A stretch of DNA of 57,247 nt, from NCBI RefSeq assembly GCF_000003855.2, contig NW_003101682.1:6182409-6239655 (forward strand), given 5' to 3'. The notes beneath the pieces were generated by a model. That model worked only from the letters and a program-made list of their open reading frames with translations. It was not told the DNA's origin and did not search any database. Both the position numbers and the translations under genes were made by a program. Source of the DNA: Blastomyces gilchristii SLH14081 (lineage: Eukaryota > Ascomycota > Eurotiomycetes > Onygenales > Ajellomycetaceae). Positions within the stretch are counted from its first letter, which is position 1. Each line of letters starts with the position of its first letter. Positions 1 through 11,310 of this stretch are shown one piece after another.

Positions 1-348
1 ATTCCAGTAACTCTTGTATATATTTCAGTAGAAGAAAAATGAATCACTGACTTCTTTAATAAGAAGTCAGCATCTAGCTATTTTATATAGACAATAAGTG
101 AATATTCTTCTCTTATTTTATAAGTGAGAATAGTCAGAGTGATATCTCAGTAGCATTTTACTACTATAAAAGAGTAATCTGCTGATCTTGTATAGAAGTG
201 AGATTCTTATATTTATTAATTAAATCTTTCTATAATATAGCTAAATAATGTTATAGAGTGATTGAAAACTGGTTTAAATAGCCTGCAGAATGAATGAAAT
301 CATCTGTAAGAAAGTAATAAGCTATATAAAACTACAACAGAGTCTTAA
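1..348 (-). repeat. C1 3' LTR, partial (continues at 13374-13392)
   Basis: Reverse complement of the C2 LTR (22409-22941) from about its position 180 up to the point where element A inserted. The first bases of the window already lie inside the LTR. The last 19 bp of the LTR, including the degraded terminal gctgagagtatgata, lie beyond element A at 13374-13392. The inner-edge CG sites kept in the outer C2 LTR are lost here. Confidence 0.88.
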
Positions 349-606
349 TGTAAGAAATTCTGCTTCTCGCGGATTCTTTACTTCTATTCTCATCTCTTGT
401 GTAATCAATAGAGTTAGCAGCTCTTGACTACATACAACTATATAGACTGGAGTTCATGACTACTATTCACAACTCAGCTTGAATGCTATTATACATTTAA
501 TCTCTACATTTTATCTTTCTACTGTGAATACTTCTAGTAGTTAACAGTATATATTATATCAAGCTGTAAACACCTGAATAATCATCTGTGAGCACTTATT
601 CTTACA
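349..606 (+). repeat. A 5' LTR
   Basis: 258 bp, TG...CA ends with the inverted terminal TGTAAGAA/TTCTTACA. It pairs with 13111-13368. Its first 40 bp keep ctcgcgg, which reads ctcacag in the 3' LTR. Its last 90 bp have lost the CG sites that the 3' LTR keeps. The downstream sequence (from 607, tttcaagctctg) does not match a standard TGG-starting primer-binding site. Confidence 0.95.
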
Positions 607-1990
607 TTTCAAGCTCTGTCAGTCAGTAACTGTCTATTATAACTGAAAGAACTAGAAACTTGCATGCTTCAATCCCTGTAAACTCTACTGCAGACACTCA
701 GAAGCAGTCACTCAAATCATGAATAACTCTTATAAAAGAAGTCTCAGAGAACTTATTAATTACTCACAGAATATCATTCTCTATATCTATGACAGAGAAA
801 CTTTTCAAACTCATAAATAAATCAATCTTAGTGAAGAACATTCTTAAGTATCTTCTGCAGAATCAAGCTATTTTTCTATAAGAAATGCTTACTGTCTGTA
901 AACACTCTTAAACTGAGTCTCTAGACATGATCTTCAGAAATATCTGTGAACTGAAAAGAAACTTTCTTAAGCTATAATTACTTAAGATTACTTACTGAAT
1001 TATAATCTATAAAAGCTTTTATAAGTTTGTATTTAAAATTAACTCACAAGTCTGACTGTGTGATATGAAAGATGAAGAAGCTGTTATCTATATAATGACA
1101 GATCTCTACTACACTGAAGTCAAGAACTGGCTGAATTATCTAAAGAATAATTATAAGAGATTTCACTAGTCTGTTCTTAAGACCTATCTAAAGAATAAGT
1201 TGAGAGACTCTGTGAGCTGAACAGAGAACATCTGAACTGTAATTATTAATATTAGAAAAAGAGATAAGAAATCTGATGAAGACTACTCATAGCACTTTAT
1301 AAAATTATAATATGAATTAAGATCTGTAGAAACAGAGCTCTGAAACAAGATCTGAATAATGATGTTTATAAAAAAACTGAATAAAGATATACAGAATAAG
1401 CTCATTGAGTAAGACTCTAAGTTCTTAACTTTGAAGAAACTGATGACTCTTATTCACTGCTTACAGATTACTGTAAGAGTCACAGACCTGTAGAGAGTAA
1501 ATCACTGATCAGTCTCATAAGAGTCAGAATAACAGAGAACAGATTTATCAGAGAAAGATAATAAGATATAGAGAGATTCATATCTGACTACTAAGCAGAG
1601 AGAAAGAGCTTTATAAGCTTCTATAAATAGAGTGTATAACAGAGAGATTAAGAAAAAGAGTCTCTGCTTTATCTACTCTAAATTAGAACATCTTCATACA
1701 AACTATTCAGACAAATTAAAATAGAAATTTGAGAAGTTATAAACAGAGTTAGTAATAGTCTTCTTAAGAGTCTTGAAGCTGACATCTAAATCTGTTACTC
1801 TCTCAATGAAAATACATACTTATAGAAAGAGACTGTGCTGTGATACTGCTGCTTTACAAGTATAAAAAGTATTAGTGAACTCAGAATCTCAGGTTACTGT
1901 AGTATCTCTAAAGCTTATAGAATGAATAAGCTAAGTGATGAAAACTGAGAATCTGCTCTTATAATAAGAAGAGTGTAGAAACTCAGATCT
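607..1990 (+). pseudogene. A gag-like region, degraded
   Basis: About 1.4 kb between the 5' LTR and the protease/RT region. In one frame from about 1050 to 1560, reading TGA as a decayed Trp codon, a capsid-like stretch is visible: a DEDYS.HFIKLWYEL segment followed by hydrophobic helices. This resembles the retrotransposon gag family. No zinc knuckle could be assigned. The first 390 bp after the LTR is untranslated leader; the corresponding part survives in deleted copy B (48180-48568). The role, virus-like particle formation, is inferred from position and family. Confidence 0.6.
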
Positions 1991-4073
1991 GAGAACTGAG
2001 AGACTTATAAGAGTCATCTTTGAATTATAAGATCTCTCTGAAATCTGAAGAAGATTTGCAGAAACTGTGATTATTATAGACATCACAGATGATATATACT
2101 TAAGACTTGTATAACTTCAAAGATACAATTCATATATAGCTGTCTATAAGTAAGGTTTATACTTCTAATCAGTGTTAGCAGACTCACTTATAAAGATAGA
2201 ATCAGTTAATACTGCAGAGTTAATTAGAGAAGATAAGCTCATTTATATAATAACTTTACAAATGTCTGAGAACTTCACAGTCATGAAAACTGAGCTTCAG
2301 ATACTAGAGAAATACTGAGATCTTACAGAGATGTTCAGCTTAGTAAAGACAGCTGAGCTTTCTTCTTATTATAAGAAGAATCTGATAATAGACTTGATAG
2401 AAGAGTAGAAACTGTTCTGAGAATTAATCTATAAGCTCTCTTATTATGAGACAGAGGTTTTACAGATTTATATAAAGAAGAATCTGAAGAATAACTGTAT
2501 CTAATCTTCACAGGTCTCTGTGAAAGCCTCTGTGATGTTTATGAAGAAGAAGAATGAAGATCTCAGATTGTATATAGACTACTGTAATCTGAACTTCAAG
2601 ATAATAAAGAGTTACTATTCTCTGTCTCTGATTGAGAATGTGATCAACTGTCTTATAAAAGCTGTCATATTCACATAACTGAATATGATTAATATATATA
2701 CACAGCTGTGAATACAGTCTGAAGATAAATGAAAGACTGTCTTTAGAACTGTACTGAGATTATTTGAATATCTAGTGATGCCTTTTGATTTGACTAATAC
2801 CCCCGTGGCTTTTCAGTCTTTTATTAATAAAACACTTCATGCATATCTGAATGATATGATGATGTACTTCACAAAGAAGAAAGAACACACTGAGTATATG
2901 CAAAGTATGTTGAAGATCTTAGATGAGGCAGAACTGTATGTTAAGCTTACAAAGTACAACTTCAGTATTCATCAGATTAATTTTCTAGAATATATAATTA
3001 CTGCAGATAATATTCAGATGAAATCTTCATAAGTTAAGACTATTCTATTATAATCAGAGTTAACTAGTATTTATAAGATTCAGATCTTTCTAAGCTTTAT
3101 AAACTTCTATAGACAGTTTATCTTTGTATTTATAAGAATCTTCTTAACTCTTACAGACATACTGAAGAATGAAAATAAGAAGAAATCATTTCATAAATAA
3201 AGAATGAAAAGATTGTTAAGAAGAGAGAACTGTGAGAACTTTCTTATTTCAGAAGCTTATGAGATCTTTATAAGATTGAAATAGATATTCATAAATACAG
3301 TAATACTGTTTTACTTTAATTTCTTACTTTTGATCAGATTGAAGATAGATGTCTTCTTCTTTATAATTTCAGAAATAGTCTTATAACTATAGTCAAATGA
3401 GAACTGAGTTTTAGTAGTCTTTTTCTTACAGAAGATGTAATCTGTGAAGATTAACTATAACATTTATAATCAGAAGCTTCTCATAATAGTGAAATTCTTC
3501 TATCACTGATATTACTACTTTGAGAACCTTGTAACAGTAATTACTGTTAGAACTAATTATAACAGCTTATAATAGTTTACTTTAACTAAGAAACTCTCAC
3601 AGTAGCAGATTCACTGAGCTTAGAGACTGAGTGAGTTCTGATTCAAGATAGAGCATATTAAGAAAACTAAGAACTCAGTAGACAGACTCTCTTACAGGCC
3701 TGACTATGTTAAGAAGGCCAGAATAACAGATATAGAGAGACTAGAGAAGGTAGAAAAGCTTCACAGAATACTTAAACTGAGTATTGTAAAGAGATTAACT
3801 GAAGAGTCTTTTAATCTCTTATAAGAGAAGAGAGAGAAGAGAGAGAAGAAGTCTGTATAACTACTCTCTATAATACTAAGAGTTAACACTCTAAGAATCT
3901 CTGTAAGAATTCTTGAAGAGAATATCTATAATCTGAAGAATTTACAGACTTTAAGAAGTGCTGTGAAAGACCTGATATAAGAAAAAACAGAGTATAAGTC
4001 TTTATAAAATCTTCTATTCAGATTGTCTGAACTGTAATTAAAGAATGAATAAACTCAGTATATTTAGAAACTG
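1990..4073 (+). pseudogene. A pol part 1: protease/reverse transcriptase/RNase H
   Basis: The clearest part is RT at about 2400-3170: LYIDYCNLN, then MPFDLTNTPVAFQSFIN, then AYLNDMMMY. In Ty3 RTs the catalytic motif is YxDD; here the first Asp reads Asn (about 2843-2854), as expected from G-to-A change. An 85-codon stretch without stops (2775-3032) is the best-preserved piece. RNase H/connection sequence follows to about 3700 (e.g. KLLIIVKFFYHWYYYFENL). hAT1 breaks the frame at 4074, upstream of the integrase. TGA stands at many Trp positions. No continuous protein is possible. Confidence 0.85.
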
Positions 4074-4081
4074 CTTACAGC
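4074..4081. repeat. hAT1 left TSD (cttacagc)
   Basis: Eight-base direct repeat identical to 9893-9900, flanking the terminal inverted repeats of hAT1. An 8-bp TSD is the hAT superfamily norm. Confidence 0.95.
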
Positions 4082-5680
4082 TAGACTGACCGTGTGACCG
4101 TGTCTGAGATCAGGATCAAACTTTACAGTTGTCATGTTGTCTAAAAGCATTACTTCTGGTCATGGTTTATATTCATCACATTGATCCCAAATCACATTAT
4201 TTCAAATATTAAAGGTCTCAGATTCACTTTTCAAATAAAAATCTAGTTCTGAATAAAGAATATGTTTGAATTCTTAGTCACATTTTCATTCTGATCTCAT
4301 TATTGAGAATGGCATCAAATGAGATTATGAAATCACTTCTCACTTACATAATATCATAACATAGTGCTCATTTGTTAAAAATTCAACAGAGAGTGTTATC
4401 AAATATTATTACTTTTCTGAACACAGATCATAATTCATATAATTTTAATTATGAAAAAAATATAAAATACAAAAAAAAAAACAAAAAACAAAAAACAAAA
4501 CAAAAACAAGAAAAAATCAGAATGAATGAAAAAAAAAAAGAAAAGGAAAAGAAAAAAATAAAAAATAAAAATAAAAAAAATCAAGGTCACAGGGCTGCAG
4601 CACTCTTAAAATACTCACTTCTCAGAGTCTTTGCAATATTGATCATCAACTGTATATTCCTCACAGTGAGAGTAACACAGCTGCAATGAGTCATTGTCTT
4701 AACATCATCTAATAAATAATCAGTATATATCTGTATAAATGTGAATATTTAGAAAATATACACTTAAAAAGTGTGGCCAGAGTGGACTCTGCTGTCACTT
4801 GAATAACATTAAGAACAGAACACTGAAATCAATGATTTCTCTTATCAATTTCACAGATAAGACAGGTGAAGATGATCTTGAGAAATATAAGATTCTCTGA
4901 CTTCTAGTAAAAACAGATCTCACAGAGAGACTCTATTTTCATAATATCAGAGACTGAGTGTTATCAAAAAGTGTTACTTTCATGCAATATATATACACTT
5001 ACTGCAATGATTCACTCTCTGCACATGTGACTGAGAGTTGCAGCTTTCTCATGTCACATAGCTCTTTCTGAAATGCTGATACTGGTTTGCAATTCACACA
5101 GTCTCTCAGTTCAGCATGTGCTGTGTGTATACAGCCCTGTGTACTGAGGCTGTGTTGATCATTATGACCTGGCGTGGTACTCACTTTTCACAGGTCATGT
5201 TTCATTTGAGAAGAGAGAGGAAAGATATGACTGTGATTTTATTAGAGAGAGATGAATAATTAGTAATATTGAATGTAATTTAATTCTTCTGTATTTAAAA
5301 TTTAATTAGTCTATACTCTTCAATGTGTAAGAGTTTCTAGAAGTGTTTTAATAGTTTTCATATCAGCTTGAATTTAGTGATGAGTTGAAGAAGAAGAGAA
5401 AAGAGAGAAGAAAGAAATAAGAATAACTTATCTTTATAATATAAAAATAGAGAATCACTGTAATCATTCTTTCTAGCAACAAAGATCTGTTTTCTGTATG
5501 TATTTCTGATATAGATTATATAATAACTGCATACAAAGAATATCAACACTGCATGCATTGAATGAAGATAATATTGCTATGCAACACTGTAGCTGTTTCT
5601 GTATATCTCTGAAAGCTGTTAATATTTTCTTTGTCTCTTTATATTTGATAAGTCAGTAATATATTTCAATGCACTTCTTC
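4082..5680. other. hAT1 left non-coding region
   Basis: About 1.6 kb between the left terminal repeat and the passenger frame. It contains an A-rich stretch at 4455-4580 (poly-A interspersed with C and G) and two inverted copies of the hAT-wide motif (4393-4403 and 4958-4968). I see no convincing gene; small reading frames here do not stay open or conserved in hAT2. Confidence 0.6.
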
Positions 5681-5685
5681 TTTCA

Positions 5686-5803
5686 TCATCATCATCATCA
5701 TCATTATCACTATCATTATCATCATTATTATCATTATCATCATCATCATCATCATTACTATCATTATCATCATTACTATCATTATCATTATCATCATTAT
5801 CAT
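5686..5803. repeat. TCA/TTA trinucleotide microsatellite (hAT1)
   Basis: Run of tca/tta/act triplets. In one frame it would give a His/Tyr-rich peptide, but that is a by-product of the repeat. The equivalent in hAT2 is 18030-18149, with a different unit order and length, as expected of slippage. Confidence 0.95.
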
Positions 5804-5883
5804 ATCATTTCTGGCCGTCTCTTCTGCCTTCACTCTTCTTCAACACTCACTGAAATCAATCATGTCATTCCTCTTCAAATATT

Positions 5884-6648
5884 CTGCAGTCCTGTGGATC
5901 ATCAAGGTGTGTGAGTGCTGTCATAGATTAAAGAGAGAGGAGAAGAAGATGTTTAAGTAAGAGAAGACTAATCACAAGGCATGTTATAATGCCTTGAAGA
6001 GGCTCTGCAAGAAAGCAGAATAATAACAATTTTAAGTAATACTTCTGATAGATTTAGACTGAACTAAGTATAGAAATAATACAGATGATACTGCTCATGA
6101 GAGATTGAAAAAGAAGATAGTGAAGAGTCTCATACAGCAGTGATGAGATCAGGAGAAGTTCTGAGAATGATTTGAGTTCAAGATAAAGAGAGAGAGAGAG
6201 AAGAAGAGTGTTACTGTAAATAAGTGATGATAGAAGAAGATTGAGAGAGTATTGAAGTAGAAGATAAAGAAGTCAAAACTGATAAGTTTTTTATTTATTG
6301 AGAGATAATGATTTTTGATAACACTTCTGTTCTCTAATTGATTAGCAGGAGCTGACAGAGAAGAAGGGGATTGAGACCTTGTTCAGGTCTCAAATACACT
6401 CCATGATTCAGGACATTGAGGAGGCAGCCCTGCTCTCTGAGCATGTCAATCTGCTTGTCACTGAGGTGGAACCTGAGACAGCAGACCAGGAAATGCGGGA
6501 TTTTGAGGCACAGATTGACCTGGCTGAGAGAGAGCAGTGAGAACCCTTCTCTGAGAAGACAGTGAAGAGAGATTTTGAGATAGTTATCATCTCAGATGAG
6601 GAGAAGAAGAAGAAGAAGAAGAAGAAGAAGAAGAAGAATGAGAAGTGA
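5884..6648 (+). pseudogene. hAT1 passenger ORF: Cys/His-Lys-rich head plus acidic coil
   Basis: Not recognised as a known family. The upstream part (about 5901-6035) reads KVCECCHRLKREEKK, then NHKACYNALKRLCKKAE, a C-x2-C...H...C...C arrangement reminiscent of fungal zinc-binding heads but not a canonical Zn2Cys6 (the third and fifth Cys are absent in both copies). A probable intron ends at ctctaattgattag (6345). The next exon (6346-6648) encodes an acidic, probably helical segment (EHVNLLVTEVEPETADQE) and ends in a Lys run from an AAG repeat. This exon keeps GG/CC far better than its surroundings. It lies upstream of the transposase on the same strand. A DNA-binding accessory protein is possible but unproven. 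Confidence 0.55.
6601..6638. repeat. AAG microsatellite (hAT1)
   Basis: Tandem gaa/aag triplets coding the poly-Lys end of the passenger frame. hAT2 has the matching run at 18949-18984. Confidence 0.9.
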
Positions 6649-7157
6649 ATTATGAAGAATGATAAGAAGAATGAGAAAGAGAAGAAGTAGATTTTTTTCT
6701 TTTTATATTAGTTAGTTATAAGTTTAAGTTTTTAATTATTAATAATTAAAATTGATTTTGAGTTTTCAAAAATTATTGTACAAGTTATAATCAAGTCAGG
6801 AATGATATATATATATATATATATTTAACTATCATGATTCACAAATCACTATAATGTATAAGTATCAACATTTTTTCAACATTGATATTCATAATATTAA
6901 TATATTTTTAATGATATCATCTGATAATGTAATTTGATAACACTCTCTTTCATAATATTAATATATTTCAAGAAATATGACAGAGATTAATCAAGATTGT
7001 TTATTTACTTTTATACATCAATGATATTCAATCTGAGTTAGTACTAAAATTATAACTAAGCTAAGAAACAAGATTATTTTCTCTTATATTAATTCTTCTT
7101 ACACACATCAGTGATCAGTTATTGAAAATAAATTATTATCTTTCATAAATTATTATC
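6649..7157. other. hAT1 spacer between passenger and transposase
   Basis: About 500 bp of very AT-rich sequence with an (AT)n run at 6804-6824 and one copy of the dispersed motif at 6933-6944. No gene seen. It is nearly identical in hAT2, so any promoter for the transposase would be here; none can be pinned down. Confidence 0.5.
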
Positions 7158-9563
7158 ATATCTTCTGAATTCACTTCTTTTACTTCTTTTACTTCTATTG
7201 AAGATCTACAAACTTTTCAAGAAATCACTGTGAATCACAAAGTCTATATTGTTTACAATTCAACACAGAATACTCTCTTTCAATCATAATAAATGATCAC
7301 TTCATTCTTCACATCTGATTTCAGGTCATGAAATTTATGAAAAACTTAACATAAACACTGAGATAATCTATGAAATAATTATCAACAGGTTGTATTGCAG
7401 ATTACTGAAGAGTTATCTCTCTGCTACAATCACTGCAACTTCATTCAGAAACATTCATTATAAACTAGTCATGACTCTGGAGAAATTTCTCAACATCTGA
7501 AGTCATCAGAATGCAGATAATAAAAGAAAAATAATCAGAAAATTACTACTGAGCTGATAAGTTGCTCTATCAGATAACAATTTTTGATAACACTAACTTT
7601 CTAATTTGAAGAAAATCATGTGAAAATGATCATGTACTAGTACTCTGATTTCATAACTCTCATCTAATAACTTCTGTGAACAATTACTTTGCATGTGTAT
7701 ATCTCTGAATCTTCCTCTTTAATCAATTGAAAACCCTGAATTCTGAACACTTCTTCAAATGCTTAATTCAAATCTTCATATTTTACATCAATTCTGTCTT
7801 CAGTCCAACCTTGAGATATACTACAAAGTCAATATACAACATCTAGAATCAGAGTTGAAGAATCATTGAAGAGTATCTCTTACAGTGAATGCATAAACTA
7901 GTACAAACAATCTTACATTTATAAGAGTTACATGTTATTACATTGATGAGAACTGAACTTATTAAGAGACATTAATTGAATTTGAATCATTGATCAGTAG
8001 TCATACTAGGGATTATATAACAGAGATATTAATAACTGTGATTAAAAATGACTATTGAGATATTAGTCTCAGTCTTCTTACAATTACAACTGATAATGCT
8101 GTGAATAACTACACTATAATGAAGAGCTTGAAGCAAAAATTGACTTTGCATTTCTAAAATGATAAACAAGGTCATATTCTCTGCATTGCTTATGTGATTC
8201 AACTTGTGATGTAAACACTGATAAAGAATCTTAACATTGAGACAAAGAATAATGAGATGGCTAGTTCTTGAGATGAGAATGAGATGAAAGTGATTACTCA
8301 AGTAACTTTTACATCTACTTTGCAAAAGATAATGTTTTTTGACAACACTTTTTAATATTGCTTTTTGATAATGCTTTTTGATAATGCTACTGTTAATTTT
8401 GAATAGATTGACTAATAATTTAAATATCACAGATTTGAAACATTGCTAATGTGATTTGTATCTCCTCTAAATAATAACAATGATTTCATGATATTCAATA
8501 AACAAACAAATCAGTCACATCACTGAATATGATACAAGATGTTAGAACACAGTGAAGTTCAACATATGAGATGACTGTTCAGGCTCTTCAATTGTGTCAG
8601 ATGATTGATCATTGAATGCAACACTCTGATTGAAAAAAGATTCAGATATTGAAACTTTCTGATATAAAGTGAACTCAGTTGAAATATGTGATTGATTTAC
8701 TGTTTCAGTTTTATAAGATAATAAAGACAGTCTCAATCACTTGTACACCAATGCTGCAGTCAGTCTGGTGAGTGTATAACAGTTTATTTACTCATCTTGA
8801 GAAGCAGTTGAATCACTTAAAAAGAAATTCAGTCTGAGATGATGCTATAGCACAGGCTATTATTACTGTAAGAAATAAACTGGCATATTACTACAGCAAA
8901 ACTGAACAATCTTTTGCAGAGTACTATACTGTAGCAGCTCTACTAGATCTCTTCTATTGAGTTAATATCTACACTTCTCAAGATTGAACAGAGGAGAAAT
9001 AAGACTTGTATGTCAAATTAGTCTGAGACTACTACAATATCAACTATCAGAGATTTGAACAAGCAGATGTTCAAGATGTGAAGACAGTGAAATACAATTC
9101 TCTAGTAAGTAATGATCTTTGGTAACACTTCATATCTCATAGAACTATAATACTAACTTTGAAACAGAACTTGCATACATTGATTGCAACTGAAAATCAG
9201 GCAAAACTACATGCTTGTAAAACTGAATTTAACTGCTATCTTCAAGATAATTCAACAAATTTACACATCAAATCAATTCTAGAGTTATGAAAAATTGTTG
9301 AGAGTATATATTCAACTATTGCACTGATAATACATGATATTCTGACAATTTCATTGACAGAGATGGGAATAGAGTGAAAGTTCAACTCAAGTCAAGATAT
9401 TTGTCACTATCACTGAGAACAATTACAAGAAGAAACAATCAAGAAACTCATGATTATAAAACATGGAATTATCAGACAGTTTAATACCTCTGATCACAGT
9501 ATATCAGAGAAGTGTAGTTTTCATGAGAAAGTGAAGAATAAACTTACACAAGAATGTATTTAG
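7158..9563 (+). pseudogene. hAT transposase, copy 1
   Basis: DDE-type cut-and-paste transposase. Diagnostic blocks on the plus strand: the catalytic-core signature TTDNAVNN (about 8086-8110) followed by HILCIA and V.QL; a YNSLFTHLEKQLNHSKRNS block (about 8768-8840) with YYYSKTEQSFAEYYTVAALL; and the C-terminal hATC dimerisation block with LM..DILTIS, then FNS.....CHYH and ETIKKLMI (about 9290-9470). An intron at 9105-9167 joins the last two exons in phase. The start is ATA here but ATG in hAT2 (19505). Stops, mainly TGA at Trp positions, interrupt it. I did not resolve a BED zinc finger at the N-terminus. Confidence 0.88.
9105..9167 (+). other. Spliceosomal intron in hAT1 transposase
   Basis: 63 bp: GTAAGT donor, TACTAAC branch site at 9151-9157, AG acceptor. 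Removing it joins VKYNSL to the LHTLIATENQ exon without a frame change. A short intron with a near-consensus branch site is typical of filamentous fungi. hAT2 has the same intron at about 21453-21515. Confidence 0.85.
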
Positions 9564-9892
9564 TTGTTTCATGAGTGTTATCAATAATTGTTATCAAATT
9601 CTGATTATATAAGCAATCACTGAATGAACTGAATGAGACTGATTTTGATCTTCAGTTTCAGTCTCATTCTGATTTTAGAAGAATGATCATCTTTCACAGT
9701 TTATCCTGAGAAATTACTCTCATTTCACTGTTCTTGAATTAAATCTGGTCATTTTTCATGCCATTTCTCTCAGAAATGGTCCATTTTCAGATTTTTTTGA
9801 GGCTTGGTCCTGGTGGGACTCACGCCAAGAAATGTATAAGACCAGACCAAATGGGACTAAATGTGAAATTCATGGTCCCGCCGGCCAGTCTA
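9564..9892. other. hAT1 right terminal region
   Basis: Non-coding 3' end. It holds two inverted copies of the dispersed motif (9575-9584 and 9588-9599) and a GC-preserved terminal stretch (about 9790-9892) containing the gtgggactcacgcc segment and the right terminal repeat. The terminal stretch is almost unmutated in both hAT copies. Confidence 0.7.
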
Positions 9893-9900
9893 CTTACAGC
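9893..9900. repeat. hAT1 right TSD (cttacagc)
   Basis: Identical to 4074-4081. Confidence 0.95.
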
Positions 9901-11310
9901 AGAAATCAATTCTACAGAAATAAAGAATTGAAGAGACTTAAATAACCTCTTATAAAGAGAGAGCTGAATTTATATATCTATGAATAAGTTTCTATATATA
10001 GAACTTATTAAAAGATATTATGACTCTTCTCTAGTAAGTTATTTTACAGATACTAAAACTTATAAGTTGCTTATAAGAAAAAACTTCTAGCTGAAGATAT
10101 GAGAACTTGTGAAAAAGATAGTGAATTCTTATACTGTTTATCAGAGTTTGTAGATAGTATAGTTCAGATTATATAAAGAACTTACTTCTCTACTTATCTC
10201 ATAGAAATCTTGAAAATAGTTAGAAATAAATACTCTTGTAAGCTTCTCTGAAAGCAGGAACATATATAATACCTGCTTTGATAGTGTACTGATGATAGTA
10301 GATTACTTTATTAAGATAGCACACTTTATACTCATCTATAAGAACTTAAAGTTAAAGAATTTAACTCATATCTTTATCTGTGATATAATTCAGTTGTATA
10401 AATTATCTATAAACATTATCTTAGATAAAGAATTAATCTTTACAGAGAAGTTCTGATCTGATCTAATAACTATACTGAAGATCTCATAAGATCTAAGTAT
10501 AACTTTTTATTAACAGACAGATGATCAGATAGAATATCTGATAAGTATATTAAAATAGTATCTGTGATACTTTGTCAATTATAATCAGAATAACTGAGTG
10601 TATTAATTACTACTTACAGAGTTTATATACAATAACTCAAAGTATGTCAGTATAGATAAAACTCTCTTTGAGATGCTTACTGAGACTTATCTGTAAATAA
10701 TCTTGATAAATCTGTAAGAGTACACTATAGAGTGTGATAATGCTTATAAACAGGCTGAGAGAATTCAGAATATCTGAGAGAAAGTCTGTAAATTCTTGAG
10801 AAAGACTTAAAAGTATTAGAAGAGATACTATAACTTTAAGTATATTATAAAGAGTTTTAAAGAAAGATAATAGAGTCTGACTGAGTCTAGAAAATATTAT
10901 CATATAAAGATCTAGTAAAGAAGCTGAAATCTCTTACAGATAGAGTCTTGTAAGATTATAGAAAAAAGTTAGCTCACAGTTCTACAGATTAGAACTATTA
11001 TCTGAGGTTGTAGATATATAATATTTTTCATATCTCTTTACTCTGTAATATAAGGAAATTCTCAGAAGAGAATTCTGTGACTTATCACTCTATTTATAAA
11101 GTACTAAAGAGTGAAAGAGAATATCAGATTAAAGAAATTATTGACTTAGAGAAGTGAGATTATAAGCTCTGATTTAAGATTCAGTGACAAGAGTATTCTC
11201 ATAAAGTAGATAAGTTCACTTAAGAATTATCTGAGTAGATAAGATATCTGCAGAAGCTGAGATATAACTTCTATACTATGAATTCTGATAAGTCAGAATG
11301 ATATAGTCTT
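9901..11310 (+). pseudogene. A pol part 2: integrase and chromodomain
   Basis: Continuation of element A pol after hAT1. The integrase core is clear at about 10285-10600: SVLMIVDYFIKIAHFI (first catalytic Asp), then TDDQIEYLISILKWYL in the block that carries the last catalytic residues, reading TGA as decayed Trp. At about 11105-11300, EYQIKEIIDLEKWDYKL, then IQWQEYSHKVDKFTW, is a chromodomain. This places A among chromoviruses, which in general use such domains to target heterochromatin. Deleted copy B keeps the chromodomain and the C-terminal integrase (47240-48170 minus). Confidence 0.85.

Larger units (their letters stand above)
4082..9892 (+). mobile_element. hAT DNA transposon copy 1
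   Basis: 5,811 bp with short terminal inverted repeats (left TAGACTGACCG; right end reads TAGACTGGCCG in reverse complement) and a perfect 8-bp TSD. It interrupts pol of element A. It carries an upstream passenger frame (about 5884-6648) and a hAT transposase gene (about 7158-9563). It also holds an A-rich tract (4455-4580), a TCA/TTA microsatellite (5686-5803), an AAG run (6601-6638), an AT run (6804-6824) and a dispersed TTTGATAACACT motif. It aligns end to end with hAT2 (16431-22239); the differences are almost all transitions. The terminal ~100 bp at the right keep CG/CC, unlike the interior. Confidence 0.95.

Noticed and set aside
4372..4689. Lys/Asn-rich 105-codon frame
   Set aside because: Product of an A-rich tract at the left of hAT1; not kept as a frame in hAT2.
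5669..5914. His/Tyr-rich small protein
   Set aside because: Translation of a TCA/TTA microsatellite; the equivalent in hAT2 differs in unit order, and a Met/Ile peptide on the other strand is equally open.
5884..6035. Canonical Zn2Cys6 transcription factor
   Set aside because: The first C-x2-C and basic residues fit, but the third and fifth Cys are missing in both copies, with no sign that they were lost by transitions (codons are GAG/AAG and GCC/GTC).
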